From: Aliitabrizicola sp031408575
Lineage (GTDB): Bacteria; Pseudomonadota; Alphaproteobacteria; Rhodobacterales; Rhodobacteraceae
Reading direction: 5' to 3'
Length of the DNA stretch: 22,269 bases
Assembly (NCBI GenBank): GCA_031408575.1
Contig: JANNWS010000094.1
Coordinates: 1 to 22,269 of the forward strand
The position numbers and the translations under genes are program-made. The notes beneath the pieces were generated by a model, which worked only from the letters and a program-made list of their open reading frames with translations, ran no database searches and was not told the origin of the DNA. Shown one piece after another: positions 14,615-22,002 of the stretch (the first letter of the stretch is position 1; every line of letters begins with the position of its first letter).

Positions 14615-15652
14615 TTAGCCTCCTGTCGCCCAGCGGGCCCAGAAGCCGCCGAACACTTCGAATTTCGCTAGGAACGCCACCAGAACCACCCAAGCCAGCG
14701 ACAAGGGCAGGAACACCTTCCAGCCAATCCGCATCAGTTGGTCATAGCGGTAGCGCGGCACGATGGCCTTCACCATCGCGAACAGAAAAAAGAAGAACGC
14801 CATCTTCAGTACCATCCACAGCGCGCCATCAGGCAGGCCGGGAATGGGCGACAGCCAGCCACCGAAGAACAGCAGGCTGATCAGCGCGCACATCAGGAAG
14901 ATGGCGATGTATTCGCCAGCCATGAACAAAAGGTACGGCGTCGAGGAATATTCGACCATGAAACCCGCAACCAGTTCCGACTCCGCCTCGGGTAGATCGA
15001 AGGGCGGGCGGTTGGTTTCGGCCAGTGCCGAGATGAAGAATAGCACCACCATCGGCAGATGCGGCAGCCAGTACCAGTTGAACAGGCCATAGTCGCCGTC
15101 TTGCGCGGCCACGATAGCGCCAAAATTCATCGACCCGGTGGACAGGATGATCCCGATGATGATCAGGCCCAGCGACACCTCATAGGAAATCATCTGCGCG
15201 GCCGACCGCAGCGAGCCGAGGAAGGCGTATTTGGAGTTTGACGCCCAGCCCCCCATGATGACGCCGTACACCTCAAGCGAGGATACGGCGAACACGAACA
15301 GGATCGCCACGTTGATATCGGCCAGAACCCAGCTGGAATTGAACGGGATCACCGCCCAGGCCAGAATGGCAAGCACGAAGGATGCCATCGGTGCCAGAAA
15401 GAACACCGGGCGGTCCACCCCGGCCGGCACCACGATTTCCTTGACGACGTATTTCAGCGCATCGGCCACCGATTGCAGCAGGCCGAACGGCCCGACCATG
15501 TTCGGCCCGCGCCGCATCTGCACGGCGGCCCAGATCTTGCGGTCGCCATAGACAAGGAACAGCAGGCTTATCATCACGAAGGCCACGACCAGCAGGCTTT
15601 GTGCCGCGATCAGCAGCAAGATACCCGGTCCGGTTTGGAGGAAGTCAGTCAT
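14615..15652 (-). CDS. nuoH: NADH-quinone oxidoreductase subunit H
   Basis: NuoH (345 residues) anchors the peripheral arm to the membrane and forms much of the quinone-binding channel; it is homologous to mitochondrial ND1. Signatures are ERK-like YGDRKIWAAVQMRRGPNMVG (35-54), and the acidic cytoplasmic loop AETNRPPFDLPEAESELVAG (211-230), whose carboxylates link quinone reduction to proton pumping. About eight hydrophobic helices are visible. The start ATG at 15652 has GAGG 4 nt upstream. It starts 25 nt after a small lipoprotein gene and ends 1 nt before nuoI. Confidence 0.97.
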   Translation of the reverse strand: MTDFLQTGPGILLLIAAQSLLVVAFVMISLLFLVYGDRKIWAAVQMRRGPNMVGPFGLLQSVADALKYVVKEIVVPAGVDRPVFFLAPMASFVLAILAWAVIPFNSSWVLADINVAILFVFAVSSLEVYGVIMGGWASNSKYAFLGSLRSAAQMISYEVSLGLIIIGIILSTGSMNFGAIVAAQDGDYGLFNWYWLPHLPMVVLFFISALAETNRPPFDLPEAESELVAGFMVEYSSTPYLLFMAGEYIAIFLMCALISLLFFGGWLSPIPGLPDGALWMVLKMAFFFFLFAMVKAIVPRYRYDQLMRIGWKVFLPLSLAWVVLVAFLAKFEVFGGFWARWATGG

Positions 15653-15677
15653 GGTGCCTCATGTCCTTGCCGCATCG

Positions 15678-16073
15678 TCATACCGTCGGTATCCCCTGCG
15701 CGCCGCAATCGCGCACCGTCACTTCGGCGTCTATGGTCTTCAACCCCTTCGGCAGCGCAGATGAGATGGTGTAAACCGCATCTCCGCGCCAAACGCCACC
15801 CGTTTGCGCCACATTCGTGCGGACATGGCGCGCAAATCCGTAACCGCGGATCAGCGCATACTGCGCCGCAGCACAACGCGCATAGGCCGCGATGTCTTCC
15901 GTGTCGCGCGCGCCCTTCATCGAGACGCGAAAGCTGACCAGATCGCCGTCCAGAAGCAGGGTCTGTATCCCAAGGTAGGTCGGCGAAAACGCATCCCTTT
16001 CCGGCACCTCGTCTGGCGAGGAGCAGGCAACCAGCCCGGTCAGGGCGGCCATAAGGGGCGCGCATCGCCACAT
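15678..16073 (-). CDS. Small predicted lipoprotein in the nuoG-nuoH gap
   Basis: This 131-residue protein begins MWRCAPLMAALTGLVACSSP, a lipoprotein signal with a lipobox LVAC and predicted lipidated Cys17. The mature part has two further cysteines (67 and 123) that could form a disulfide in the periplasm, and segments such as ARCAAAQYALIRGYGFARHV and GDAVYTISSALPKGL. I do not recognise the family. It begins 2 nt after the nuoG stop and ends 25 nt before the nuoH start, so it is expressed with complex I. A reading frame of unknown function between these genes also occurs, as I recall, in Paracoccus (URF4). It could be an assembly or supernumerary factor on the periplasmic face; that is inference. 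Confidence 0.78.
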   Translation of the reverse strand: MWRCAPLMAALTGLVACSSPDEVPERDAFSPTYLGIQTLLLDGDLVSFRVSMKGARDTEDIAAYARCAAAQYALIRGYGFARHVRTNVAQTGGVWRGDAVYTISSALPKGLKTIDAEVTVRDCGAQGIPTV

Positions 16074-16075
16074 CT

Positions 16076-18097
16076 CTACTCCGCCGCAAGCGCGGGGTTG
16101 GCCCGCGCAGCCACACCCGCCGACAACTCGGCCATTAGCACCGACGCGCGCGCGATCGGGTTGGTAAGGTAGAAATCCGCAACCGCATTGCGGAAATCGG
16201 CCTTGGCCGGATCGCGCAGCGCCAGCGCCTGCCAGTCGTTCTGCGGCACCTCGTCAATCCGCCCCAGATGCGGCACGGCGGCAACCAGCGCTGCGCGCAA
16301 CTGCGCCAGACTGTCCCACGGCTGCGTGGCCCCCAGTTCCGCCGACAAGGCGCGCAGGATCGCCCAGTTTTCCTTGGCCTCGCCCGGTGCAAACCCGGCA
16401 CGCAAGGACAGTTGCGGGCGGCCTTCGGTGTTCACGAACAGCCCGTTTTCTTCGGTATAGGCGGCCCCCGGCAGGATCAGGTCGGCACGGTGTGCGCCCC
16501 TATCGCCGTGGCTTCCCTGATAGATGACGAACGGACCCTTCGCGATGTCCACCTCATCCGCGCCAAGGTTAAAGACCACCTCGGCCCCGTCGAGCGCCGC
16601 TGCCAGCCCGCCTTCGGTGGTGCAACCCAGATCCATCGCGCCGACGCGGGCGGCGGCGGTGTGCAGGATCAGCAGGCCGGAGTCGGAGTTTTCGGCCAGC
16701 CGCATCGCATGCGCAAGAACCGCCTCGCCGTCCGCCTCGCACAACGCCCCCTGCCCGACGATCACAAGGCTGGGCGTTGCTTTTGTGGCCTCGGTGATCG
16801 TTTGCGACGACAGCCGCTCCAGTGCTGCGCGGTCGGTGCCGACATGAACATACTCATAGGTCAGATCGACCGCCGGACCGATCAGGCCAATCGTCGCCCC
16901 CTTGGTCCACGCCTTGCGCAGACGGGCGTTGAGGACCGGAGATTCAACGCGCGGGTTCGTACCGACAAGCTGTATCATCCGCGCGTCGTCGATATCCTCG
17001 ATCCGCGCCGTGCCGGCATAGCCTGCACGATTGCCCGCAGGCAGCTTCGCACCGTCCACGCGACATTCCGTCTTGCCGCCCAGCCCGTCGATCAGGTGCT
17101 TCAGAGCAAAGGCCGCCTCGACCGGAACCAGATCACCAACGAGGGCCGCCACCTTTTTGCCCTTCATCGCCGATGCCGCAGCCGCCAGCGCCTCCGGCCA
17201 TGTGACCGGGCGCAGCTTGCCCGCGACCCGCAGATAGGGCTGATCAAGGCGCTGGCGGCGCAGGCCATCCCACACAAAGCGCGTCTTGTCGGAAATCCAC
17301 TCCTCGTTCACGCCGTCATGGTTGCGCGGCAGGATGCGCATCACTTCGCGGCCCTTGGTATCGACGCGGATGTTGGCCCCCAGCGCATCCATCACGTCGA
17401 TCGTCTCGGTCTTGGTCAGCTCCCAAGGCCGCGCGGTGAAGGCATAGGGTTTGGACGTCAGCGCGCCCACCGGGCAAAGGTCGATGATGTTGCCTTGCAG
17501 GTTCGAATCGAGCGTCTGGTTCAGATAGGTCGTGATCTCGGCATCCTCGCCGCGCCCGGTCTGGCCCATTTCCAGAATACCCGCGACTTCGCTGGTAAAT
17601 CGCACGCAGCGGGTGCAGCTTATACAGCGCGTCATCTTCGTCTCGACCAGCGGGCCAAGGTCGAGGTCTTCGCTGGCCCGTTTCGGCTCGCGGTAGCGGC
17701 TGAAATCGACGCCGTAGGCCATCGCCTGATCCTGCAGATCGCACTCGCCGCCCTGATCGCAGATCGGGCAATCGAGCGGGTGGTTGATCAGCAGAAACTC
17801 CATGACACCTTCGCGGGCCTTCTTGACCATCGGCGAGTTGGTTTTCACCAGCGGCGGCTCGCCATTCGGGCCGGGGCGCAAGTCGCGCACCTGCATGGCA
17901 CAGGACGCGGCGGGCTTGGGCGGGCCGCCCACCACTTCGACCAGACACATCCGGCAGTTTCCGGCGATGGTCAGCCGCTCGTGATAGCAGAAACGCGGGA
18001 TTTCCACGCCGGCCACTTCGGCGGCTTGAATGATGGTCATTGCGCCGTCGACTTCGACCACGATGCCGTCGATGGAAATGGATTTGAGGTTAGACAT
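16076..18097 (-). CDS. nuoG: NADH-quinone oxidoreductase subunit G
   Basis: NuoG (673 residues) is the 75-kDa-type iron-sulfur subunit of the NADH module. The N-terminal part holds the [2Fe-2S] cluster N1b (Cys37, 48, 51, 66), the His-ligated [4Fe-4S] N5 (His106, Cys110, 113, 119) and N4 (Cys158, 161, 164, 208). The rest is a molybdopterin-oxidoreductase-like domain that has lost its cofactor function. No extra CxxCxxxC motif for cluster N7 follows, as in mitochondria and unlike E. coli. ATG 18097 was chosen because MSNLKSISIDG fits the family and AAGGA lies about 8 nt upstream; an ATG at 18106 sits directly on that site. The start overlaps the 59-aa ORF by 8 nt. Confidence 0.97.
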   Translation of the reverse strand: MSNLKSISIDGIVVEVDGAMTIIQAAEVAGVEIPRFCYHERLTIAGNCRMCLVEVVGGPPKPAASCAMQVRDLRPGPNGEPPLVKTNSPMVKKAREGVMEFLLINHPLDCPICDQGGECDLQDQAMAYGVDFSRYREPKRASEDLDLGPLVETKMTRCISCTRCVRFTSEVAGILEMGQTGRGEDAEITTYLNQTLDSNLQGNIIDLCPVGALTSKPYAFTARPWELTKTETIDVMDALGANIRVDTKGREVMRILPRNHDGVNEEWISDKTRFVWDGLRRQRLDQPYLRVAGKLRPVTWPEALAAAASAMKGKKVAALVGDLVPVEAAFALKHLIDGLGGKTECRVDGAKLPAGNRAGYAGTARIEDIDDARMIQLVGTNPRVESPVLNARLRKAWTKGATIGLIGPAVDLTYEYVHVGTDRAALERLSSQTITEATKATPSLVIVGQGALCEADGEAVLAHAMRLAENSDSGLLILHTAAARVGAMDLGCTTEGGLAAALDGAEVVFNLGADEVDIAKGPFVIYQGSHGDRGAHRADLILPGAAYTEENGLFVNTEGRPQLSLRAGFAPGEAKENWAILRALSAELGATQPWDSLAQLRAALVAAVPHLGRIDEVPQNDWQALALRDPAKADFRNAVADFYLTNPIARASVLMAELSAGVAARANPALAAE

Positions 18098-18269
18098 GCG
18101 CCGCATCCTTTTTCATCAGCCGCGCGAAGGCGGATCGCACCCAGACCAGCGGCCCGACGGCCGGGCGGGAGGCGGGGGTAATTTCGGTCACAGATTGGAA
18201 CGACACGCCCTTCAGGCGCGCCTCGGTTTCGCGCATCGCAAATTTCGGGTCAAGACTGCCGTAGCACAT
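18090..18269 (-). CDS. Small 59-aa protein of unknown function upstream of nuoG
   Basis: A 59-residue frame starts MCYGSLDPKFAMRETEARLK and ends KKDAAHV. ATG 18269 has GGAG 8 nt upstream. The frame begins 5 nt after the DUF3291 gene stop and overlaps the nuoG start by 8 nt, so it bridges the two without leaving a gap. The protein is basic with one weakly hydrophobic segment (PAVGPLVWVRSAFARL). I do not recognise a family. Good spacing, a ribosome binding site and the position in the operon favour a real gene. Confidence 0.62.
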   Translation of the reverse strand: MCYGSLDPKFAMRETEARLKGVSFQSVTEITPASRPAVGPLVWVRSAFARLMKKDAAHV

Positions 18270-18274
18270 GGGGT

Positions 18275-18775
18275 CTACTCCGCCGCCGCTTGGGCGCATT
18301 GGTGCTGCCGGAACAACTGCGCCTCTTTAAGATAGCTCCACCCGAAGGCATGGTCGCTGTCGCCGTTCGCGTCCTTGTGCGCCAACCGCGCCAGTGCCTC
18401 GTCGAGTGAGGGTTTATGCCCGGCAGGCACCCACCACATCACGAAATGCATCTTGCCCAGCACTTCGAACCACTCGGCCCGGCGTTCGTAAAACGCGCGA
18501 TGCACGGTGTTGAACACGAAATTCTCCAGCGTTTCCACACTTTCCCAGACGGTCAGGTTCGACACAAACTGCGGATCGCCGTCCAGCTTTGCCTCGGTAT
18601 TTCCCGTTCCCGGCGCGCCCGAGCCTTCCATCATCCACACGAAACCGGGCATCCGCTTGCCCAGACCATTCACCCGGTCCAGCGCGCCCATGAATTCGGC
18701 GACGCGCGGATCGTCGGTCGGGGCCAGCAGGCGACCGATGTTCAATTCGGCAAGGTGAAAAACGGGCGCGGTCAT
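18275..18775 (-). CDS. DUF3291 domain-containing protein
   Basis: This 166-residue protein begins with the DUF3291 hallmark FHLAELNIGRLLAPTDDPRV, followed by FMGALDRVNGLGKRMPGFVW, SNLTVWESVETLENFVF and RRAEWFEVL. The fold is expected to be a dimeric alpha-beta barrel related to small antibiotic-monooxygenase-like proteins, but no reaction is known. It is soluble and probably cytosolic. The ATG has AAAGG 7 nt upstream and overlaps the methyltransferase stop by 4 nt (ATGA); the next small ORF starts 5 nt after its end. It lies within the nuoF-nuoG interval, where an unrelated metabolic gene would be unexpected. Confidence 0.85.
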   Translation of the reverse strand: MTAPVFHLAELNIGRLLAPTDDPRVAEFMGALDRVNGLGKRMPGFVWMMEGSGAPGTGNTEAKLDGDPQFVSNLTVWESVETLENFVFNTVHRAFYERRAEWFEVLGKMHFVMWWVPAGHKPSLDEALARLAHKDANGDSDHAFGWSYLKEAQLFRQHQCAQAAAE

Positions 18776-19515
18776 GTTCCAACCTTTGAATGTGTGGGAG
18801 GGTGAACCTGCCCCTTTTCTATGATGGCAATGGAGTCATGCACATGGATGCCGGTCACCGAAGCCGCGCGCGCGGGGTCGTGCAGCGGCTGGTCATGGTA
18901 CCAATGATGCATGTCGTCGATCATGTTCCGGATCTCGGCGAAGAAGTTGCTCTCGCGCTTGTAGCCACCGCCAAAGCGCGGCCAATAGGCGGTGTGCAAA
19001 TCCTCGATCGCATAGACCCCGCCATCGGACAACAGCGGGAACAGCACGGTCATGCTGTCACGCAGATGCTGCATGTTGTGGCTGCCATCATCCACAACAA
19101 TGTCGACGCCACCCATCTCGGCCACAACGGCGCGCAGAAAGTCGGGATCAGCCTGCGAGCCGATCCGCACCTGCCCGGCCTGACCGTCGAAGGCGGCGCA
19201 ATCGGGGTCGATGTCGATGCCGAACAGCACCGTGTCCGGCCCGAAATACTGCCGCCACATCTGCAAAGATCCGCCCTTGGACACGCCGATTTCCAGAAAA
19301 CGCAGCTTGCGGCCCCGCATCGGGGCGAAGTAGCGGTCATAGATCGGGATGTAGTGGTGCCACTTGTGAACCAGAGCGCCGGTGTTGCCCGCGTAGATCG
19401 CCAGCATGTCACCATCAAAGCCGTATTTGCTGCGAATATCCGTGGCGACATCGTCGCCCCGGAATGCATATTCGCGCATCGCCCAACCGAGCCGTGCTTT
19501 TTGTCTTGCCTCCAT
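18772..19515 (-). CDS. Class I SAM-dependent methyltransferase, MycE/TylF-like
   Basis: This 247-residue protein resembles the macrolide-sugar O-methyltransferase group. It has HKWHHYIPIYDRYFAPMRG (50-68), a SAM-binding FLEIGVSKGGSLQMW (73-87), acidic GIDIDPDC (99-106), and metal/catalytic-type VVDDGSHNMQH (140-150) and EDLHTAYW (171-178). In MycE-type enzymes such acidic residues bind Mg and the sugar hydroxyl; the substrate here is unknown and need not be a sugar. The ATG at 19515 lacks a good ribosome binding site; an internal ATG at 19479 is possible but also weak. It begins 35 nt after a small lipoprotein gene and overlaps the DUF3291 gene, inside the complex I operon. Methyltransferases of other families take part in mitochondrial complex I assembly, but homology to them is not evident. 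Confidence 0.85.
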   Translation of the reverse strand: MEARQKARLGWAMREYAFRGDDVATDIRSKYGFDGDMLAIYAGNTGALVHKWHHYIPIYDRYFAPMRGRKLRFLEIGVSKGGSLQMWRQYFGPDTVLFGIDIDPDCAAFDGQAGQVRIGSQADPDFLRAVVAEMGGVDIVVDDGSHNMQHLRDSMTVLFPLLSDGGVYAIEDLHTAYWPRFGGGYKRESNFFAEIRNMIDDMHHWYHDQPLHDPARAASVTGIHVHDSIAIIEKGQVHPPTHSKVGT

Positions 19516-19550
19516 GTGCTAAACCGCCGCCATCATGGGTGAATGCAAGG

Positions 19551-19814
19551 TCATGCACAGCCCTTTACAAATACCCAGGTTCCCGCCTCGAAGCGGTCGT
19601 TGACTGATGATCGCACGCCCTGTGGGCCGCAAACATCGCTCGCCAGTTGCTTGGCGCGCGCGCCCTCGTCAAACCCCAGCGGCGTGGCACCCCCGCTGAT
19701 CCGCACCTCGCGGACGGTTTCAGCCGACTGTCCAATGGCCGCTGTTCCGGGCGCACCGCACCCGGACAGAACCGCCGCACCCATTGCCATCTGGAGGGAA
19801 ACGGACATTCTCAC
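19551..19814 (-). CDS. Small predicted lipoprotein following nuoF
   Basis: An 87-residue frame has a lipoprotein signal MRMSVSLQMAMGAAVLSGCG with lipobox LSGC (Cys19). The mature part is about 68 residues and holds two more cysteines (62 and 86), a possible disulfide. I do not recognise the family. Two starts compete: GTG at 19814 overlaps the nuoF stop by 4 nt (GTGA) and keeps an Arg in the signal n-region; ATG at 19808 would lose it. I prefer GTG. It is probably an inner- or outer-membrane periplasmic lipoprotein, co-expressed with complex I. Confidence 0.7.
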   Translation of the reverse strand: MRMSVSLQMAMGAAVLSGCGAPGTAAIGQSAETVREVRISGGATPLGFDEGARAKQLASDVCGPQGVRSSVNDRFEAGTWVFVKGCA

Positions 19815-21106
19815 TCTGCCGCCATCGCGCCCATCCGGCCCGTCTTTTTCGCCTTGATCCGGTCTTCGATTTCCTCACGGAAGGCGCGCACCAGCCCCTG
19901 GATGGGCCAAGCCGCCGCATCGCCAAGAGCGCAGATCGTGTGGCCCTCGACCTGCTTGGTGACGGAAATCAGCATGTCGATCTCTTCGACCTCGGCCTCG
20001 CCGCGCACCAGCCGGTCCATCACGCGCATCATCCAGCCGGTGCCTTCGCGGCAGGGCGTGCATTGGCCGCAGCTTTCATGCTTGTAGAACTTGGACAGGC
20101 GCCAGATCGCCTTGATCACATCGGTGGACTGATCCATCACGATCACCGCCGCCGTGCCGAGGCCCGAGCGTTGTTCACGCAACCAGTCGAAATCCATGAT
20201 CGCATCGTCACACTGGCTTTGCGTCAGCAGCGGCACCGACGATCCGCCGGGGATCACCGCCTTGATGTTCTTCCAGCCGCCCCGCACGCCGCCGCAATGG
20301 CGGTCAAGTAGTTCGCGCAGCGGAATCGACATCGCCTCTTCGACCACGCAGGGCGCGTTCACATGGCCCGAGATGCCGAATATTTTGGTGCCTGCATTGT
20401 TCGGACGCCCGAAGGACGCGAACCAGTCGGCCCCGCGCCGCAGGATCGTCGGCACCACGGCAATCGATTCCACGTTGTTGACCGTGGTGGGCGAGCCGTA
20501 AAGGCCCGAGCCCGCCGGGAATGGTGGCTTCATACGGGGCATGCCCTTTTTGCCCTCAAGGCTTTCCAGCAGCGCCGTTTCCTCGCCGCAGATATAGGCC
20601 CCGGCCCCGTGATGCAGGTACAGGTCGAAATCCCAGCCGGACCCGGCAGCATTCCGGCCTAGAAGCCCTGCGTCATACGCCTCGTCCAGTGCCGCCTGCA
20701 GCGCCTCTTTCTCGCGGATGTATTCGCCGCGGATGTAGATGTAGCCGGCATTGGCCCCCATCGCGAAACCGGCAATCAGGCAACCCTCGACCAGCGTGTG
20801 CGGATCATGGCGCATGATCTCGCGGTCCTTGCAGGTGCCGGGTTCGGATTCGTCGGCATTGACCACCAGATAGGCGGGCCGCCCGTCCGACACCTTGGGC
20901 ATGAACGACCATTTCAGGCCGGTGGGAAAGCCCGCCCCGCCGCGCCCGCGCAAGCCGCTGGCCTTGATCTGGTCAATGATCCAGTCGCGCCCATTGGCGA
21001 GGAAGCCCGCCGTCCCGCTCCAATGGCCGCGCGCCTTCGCCCCCGCAAGGCTGCGGTCATGCATCCCGTAAAGGTTGGTGAAGATGCGGTCCTGATCTTT
21101 CAGCAT
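19811..21106 (-). CDS. nuoF: NADH-quinone oxidoreductase subunit F
   Basis: NuoF (431 residues) binds NADH and FMN and holds [4Fe-4S] cluster N3, the entry point of electrons into complex I. Motifs are GLRGRGGAGFPTGLKW (51-66) and NADESEPGTCKDRE (83-96) for NADH/FMN binding, GAYICGEETALLESLEG (169-185), and the cluster ligands in ESCGQCTPCREG (Cys346, 349, 352) plus Cys392 in ICALGDAAAW. Length is normal. The start ATG has GAGGG and an overlapping AGGA upstream, 9 nt after the DUF5337-like stop. Its stop overlaps the next small lipoprotein frame. Confidence 0.97.
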   Translation of the reverse strand: MLKDQDRIFTNLYGMHDRSLAGAKARGHWSGTAGFLANGRDWIIDQIKASGLRGRGGAGFPTGLKWSFMPKVSDGRPAYLVVNADESEPGTCKDREIMRHDPHTLVEGCLIAGFAMGANAGYIYIRGEYIREKEALQAALDEAYDAGLLGRNAAGSGWDFDLYLHHGAGAYICGEETALLESLEGKKGMPRMKPPFPAGSGLYGSPTTVNNVESIAVVPTILRRGADWFASFGRPNNAGTKIFGISGHVNAPCVVEEAMSIPLRELLDRHCGGVRGGWKNIKAVIPGGSSVPLLTQSQCDDAIMDFDWLREQRSGLGTAAVIVMDQSTDVIKAIWRLSKFYKHESCGQCTPCREGTGWMMRVMDRLVRGEAEVEEIDMLISVTKQVEGHTICALGDAAAWPIQGLVRAFREEIEDRIKAKKTGRMGAMAAE

Positions 21107-21115
21107 ATCCTGCCC

Positions 21116-21346
21116 TCAACTGTTCCGGCGCGCGCGCCAGATCCGAAATGTTACCACCAGCGCGAAGAAGAACGCGGCGAGCGCTGCCATGTCGAACAGA
21201 AAGACATAGCGGCTTTGCCAGCCCAAGGTGCCCCCGGCCCATTGCGCGGCTATCCACAACACCATCGTCACCGCGATGACAATGGCCGCAAGCCGTGCCT
21301 GCCGCGCAAGATGGCGATCGGGATCAGAGGGCGCGGGCTGCATCAT
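21116..21346 (-). CDS. DUF5337-like two-TM membrane protein
   Basis: A 76-residue protein with a short hydrophilic N-terminus (PAPSDPDRHLARQARL) and two hydrophobic helices (AAIVIAVTMVLWIAAQWAGG and YVFLFDMAALAAFFFALVV), ending in a basic RIWRARRNS. It looks like the Rhodobacterales family I recall as DUF5337, found beside nuoF. ATG 21346 overlaps the preceding stop as TGATG; the next codon is also ATG (21343). No strong ribosome binding site is seen, so translation is probably coupled. Both ends are predicted cytoplasmic. A role in complex I is suggested only by position. Confidence 0.8.
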   Translation of the reverse strand: MMQPAPSDPDRHLARQARLAAIVIAVTMVLWIAAQWAGGTLGWQSRYVFLFDMAALAAFFFALVVTFRIWRARRNS

Positions 21347-21960
21347 CAATAGTCGTTCGTCTTGGCGCGGCGCAGAAACTCCTGCGGGCCGACCTCAAGG
21401 ATCAGCCGGGCCTGTGCCACCCATTTGTCGCGCGCAACACGGCCTTTGAAGCCCGCCAGATTGGCATCGACCCAAGCGATTTCGCCCGCCGTCCATCCAG
21501 CAATCTGATCGAAATGGTAAAAACCCAAGGCGTGACACAGCTCTTCCATCTTCGGCCCGATGCCTTCGATCACCTTCAGATCATCCCCGACCCCGCCCCG
21601 CGGGCCGCTCAACGCTTCCGGTCGGCGGGGGCTGTCGATAGCGGCCATCTGCGGGGCGGCGGCGGCGGGTGCCTCATCGGGCGCGGCCATAAAAGCAGTG
21701 GCGATGACCGGCGCCGCGACCGGCTGGGCTGCGGGCCGAACCGGCATCTGTGGCGCTGTCGTAGTGGGCAGGGCCAGTGCTTTGATAGGCATTCCCAGGA
21801 TCAGGCCGACACCCAGCAAAACAATCGCGCCGACAAATGCGGCCTGCGACAGCGTGAACCCGAGCAGCACGACCGACACGCCCACGGCCACAAGGCCAGC
21901 CGCCGCCGCAATGATCCAACCGCCCAGCGACGGAGCCTGTTTCATCTCTGCAAGGATCAT
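21346..21960 (-). CDS. Membrane-anchored helix-hairpin-helix domain protein
   Basis: This 204-residue protein has two adjacent hydrophobic helices (about 14-34 and 40-57), an Ala/Pro-rich linker (about 64-120) and a C-terminal helix-hairpin-helix domain with LKVIEGIGPKMEELCHALGF (128-147) and an amphipathic end KWVAQARLILEVGPQEFLRR. Similar domains are classed as H3TH/predicted 5' nuclease-like (COG3743 as I recall), but no nuclease residues are apparent. ATG 21960 has GGAG 8 nt upstream; an internal ATG at 21945 is a weaker choice. It sits between nuoE and nuoF. An HhH fold held at the membrane next to the NADH module is odd: it may bind a protein, a nucleotide or DNA. Function unknown. Confidence 0.82.
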   Translation of the reverse strand: MILAEMKQAPSLGGWIIAAAAGLVAVGVSVVLLGFTLSQAAFVGAIVLLGVGLILGMPIKALALPTTTAPQMPVRPAAQPVAAPVIATAFMAAPDEAPAAAAPQMAAIDSPRRPEALSGPRGGVGDDLKVIEGIGPKMEELCHALGFYHFDQIAGWTAGEIAWVDANLAGFKGRVARDKWVAQARLILEVGPQEFLRRAKTNDY

Positions 21961-22002
21961 CTGTCATCTCCCTTTTGCTTTGGGCCGCGGCCCGGTTCCG
22001 GT

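Noticed and set aside
16268..18181. Long open frame (637 codons) on the plus strand opposite nuoG
   Set aside because: It is antisense to a complete nuoG with all cluster ligands; the translation is His/Arg/Gln-rich and lacks any domain, typical of antisense frames in GC-rich genes.
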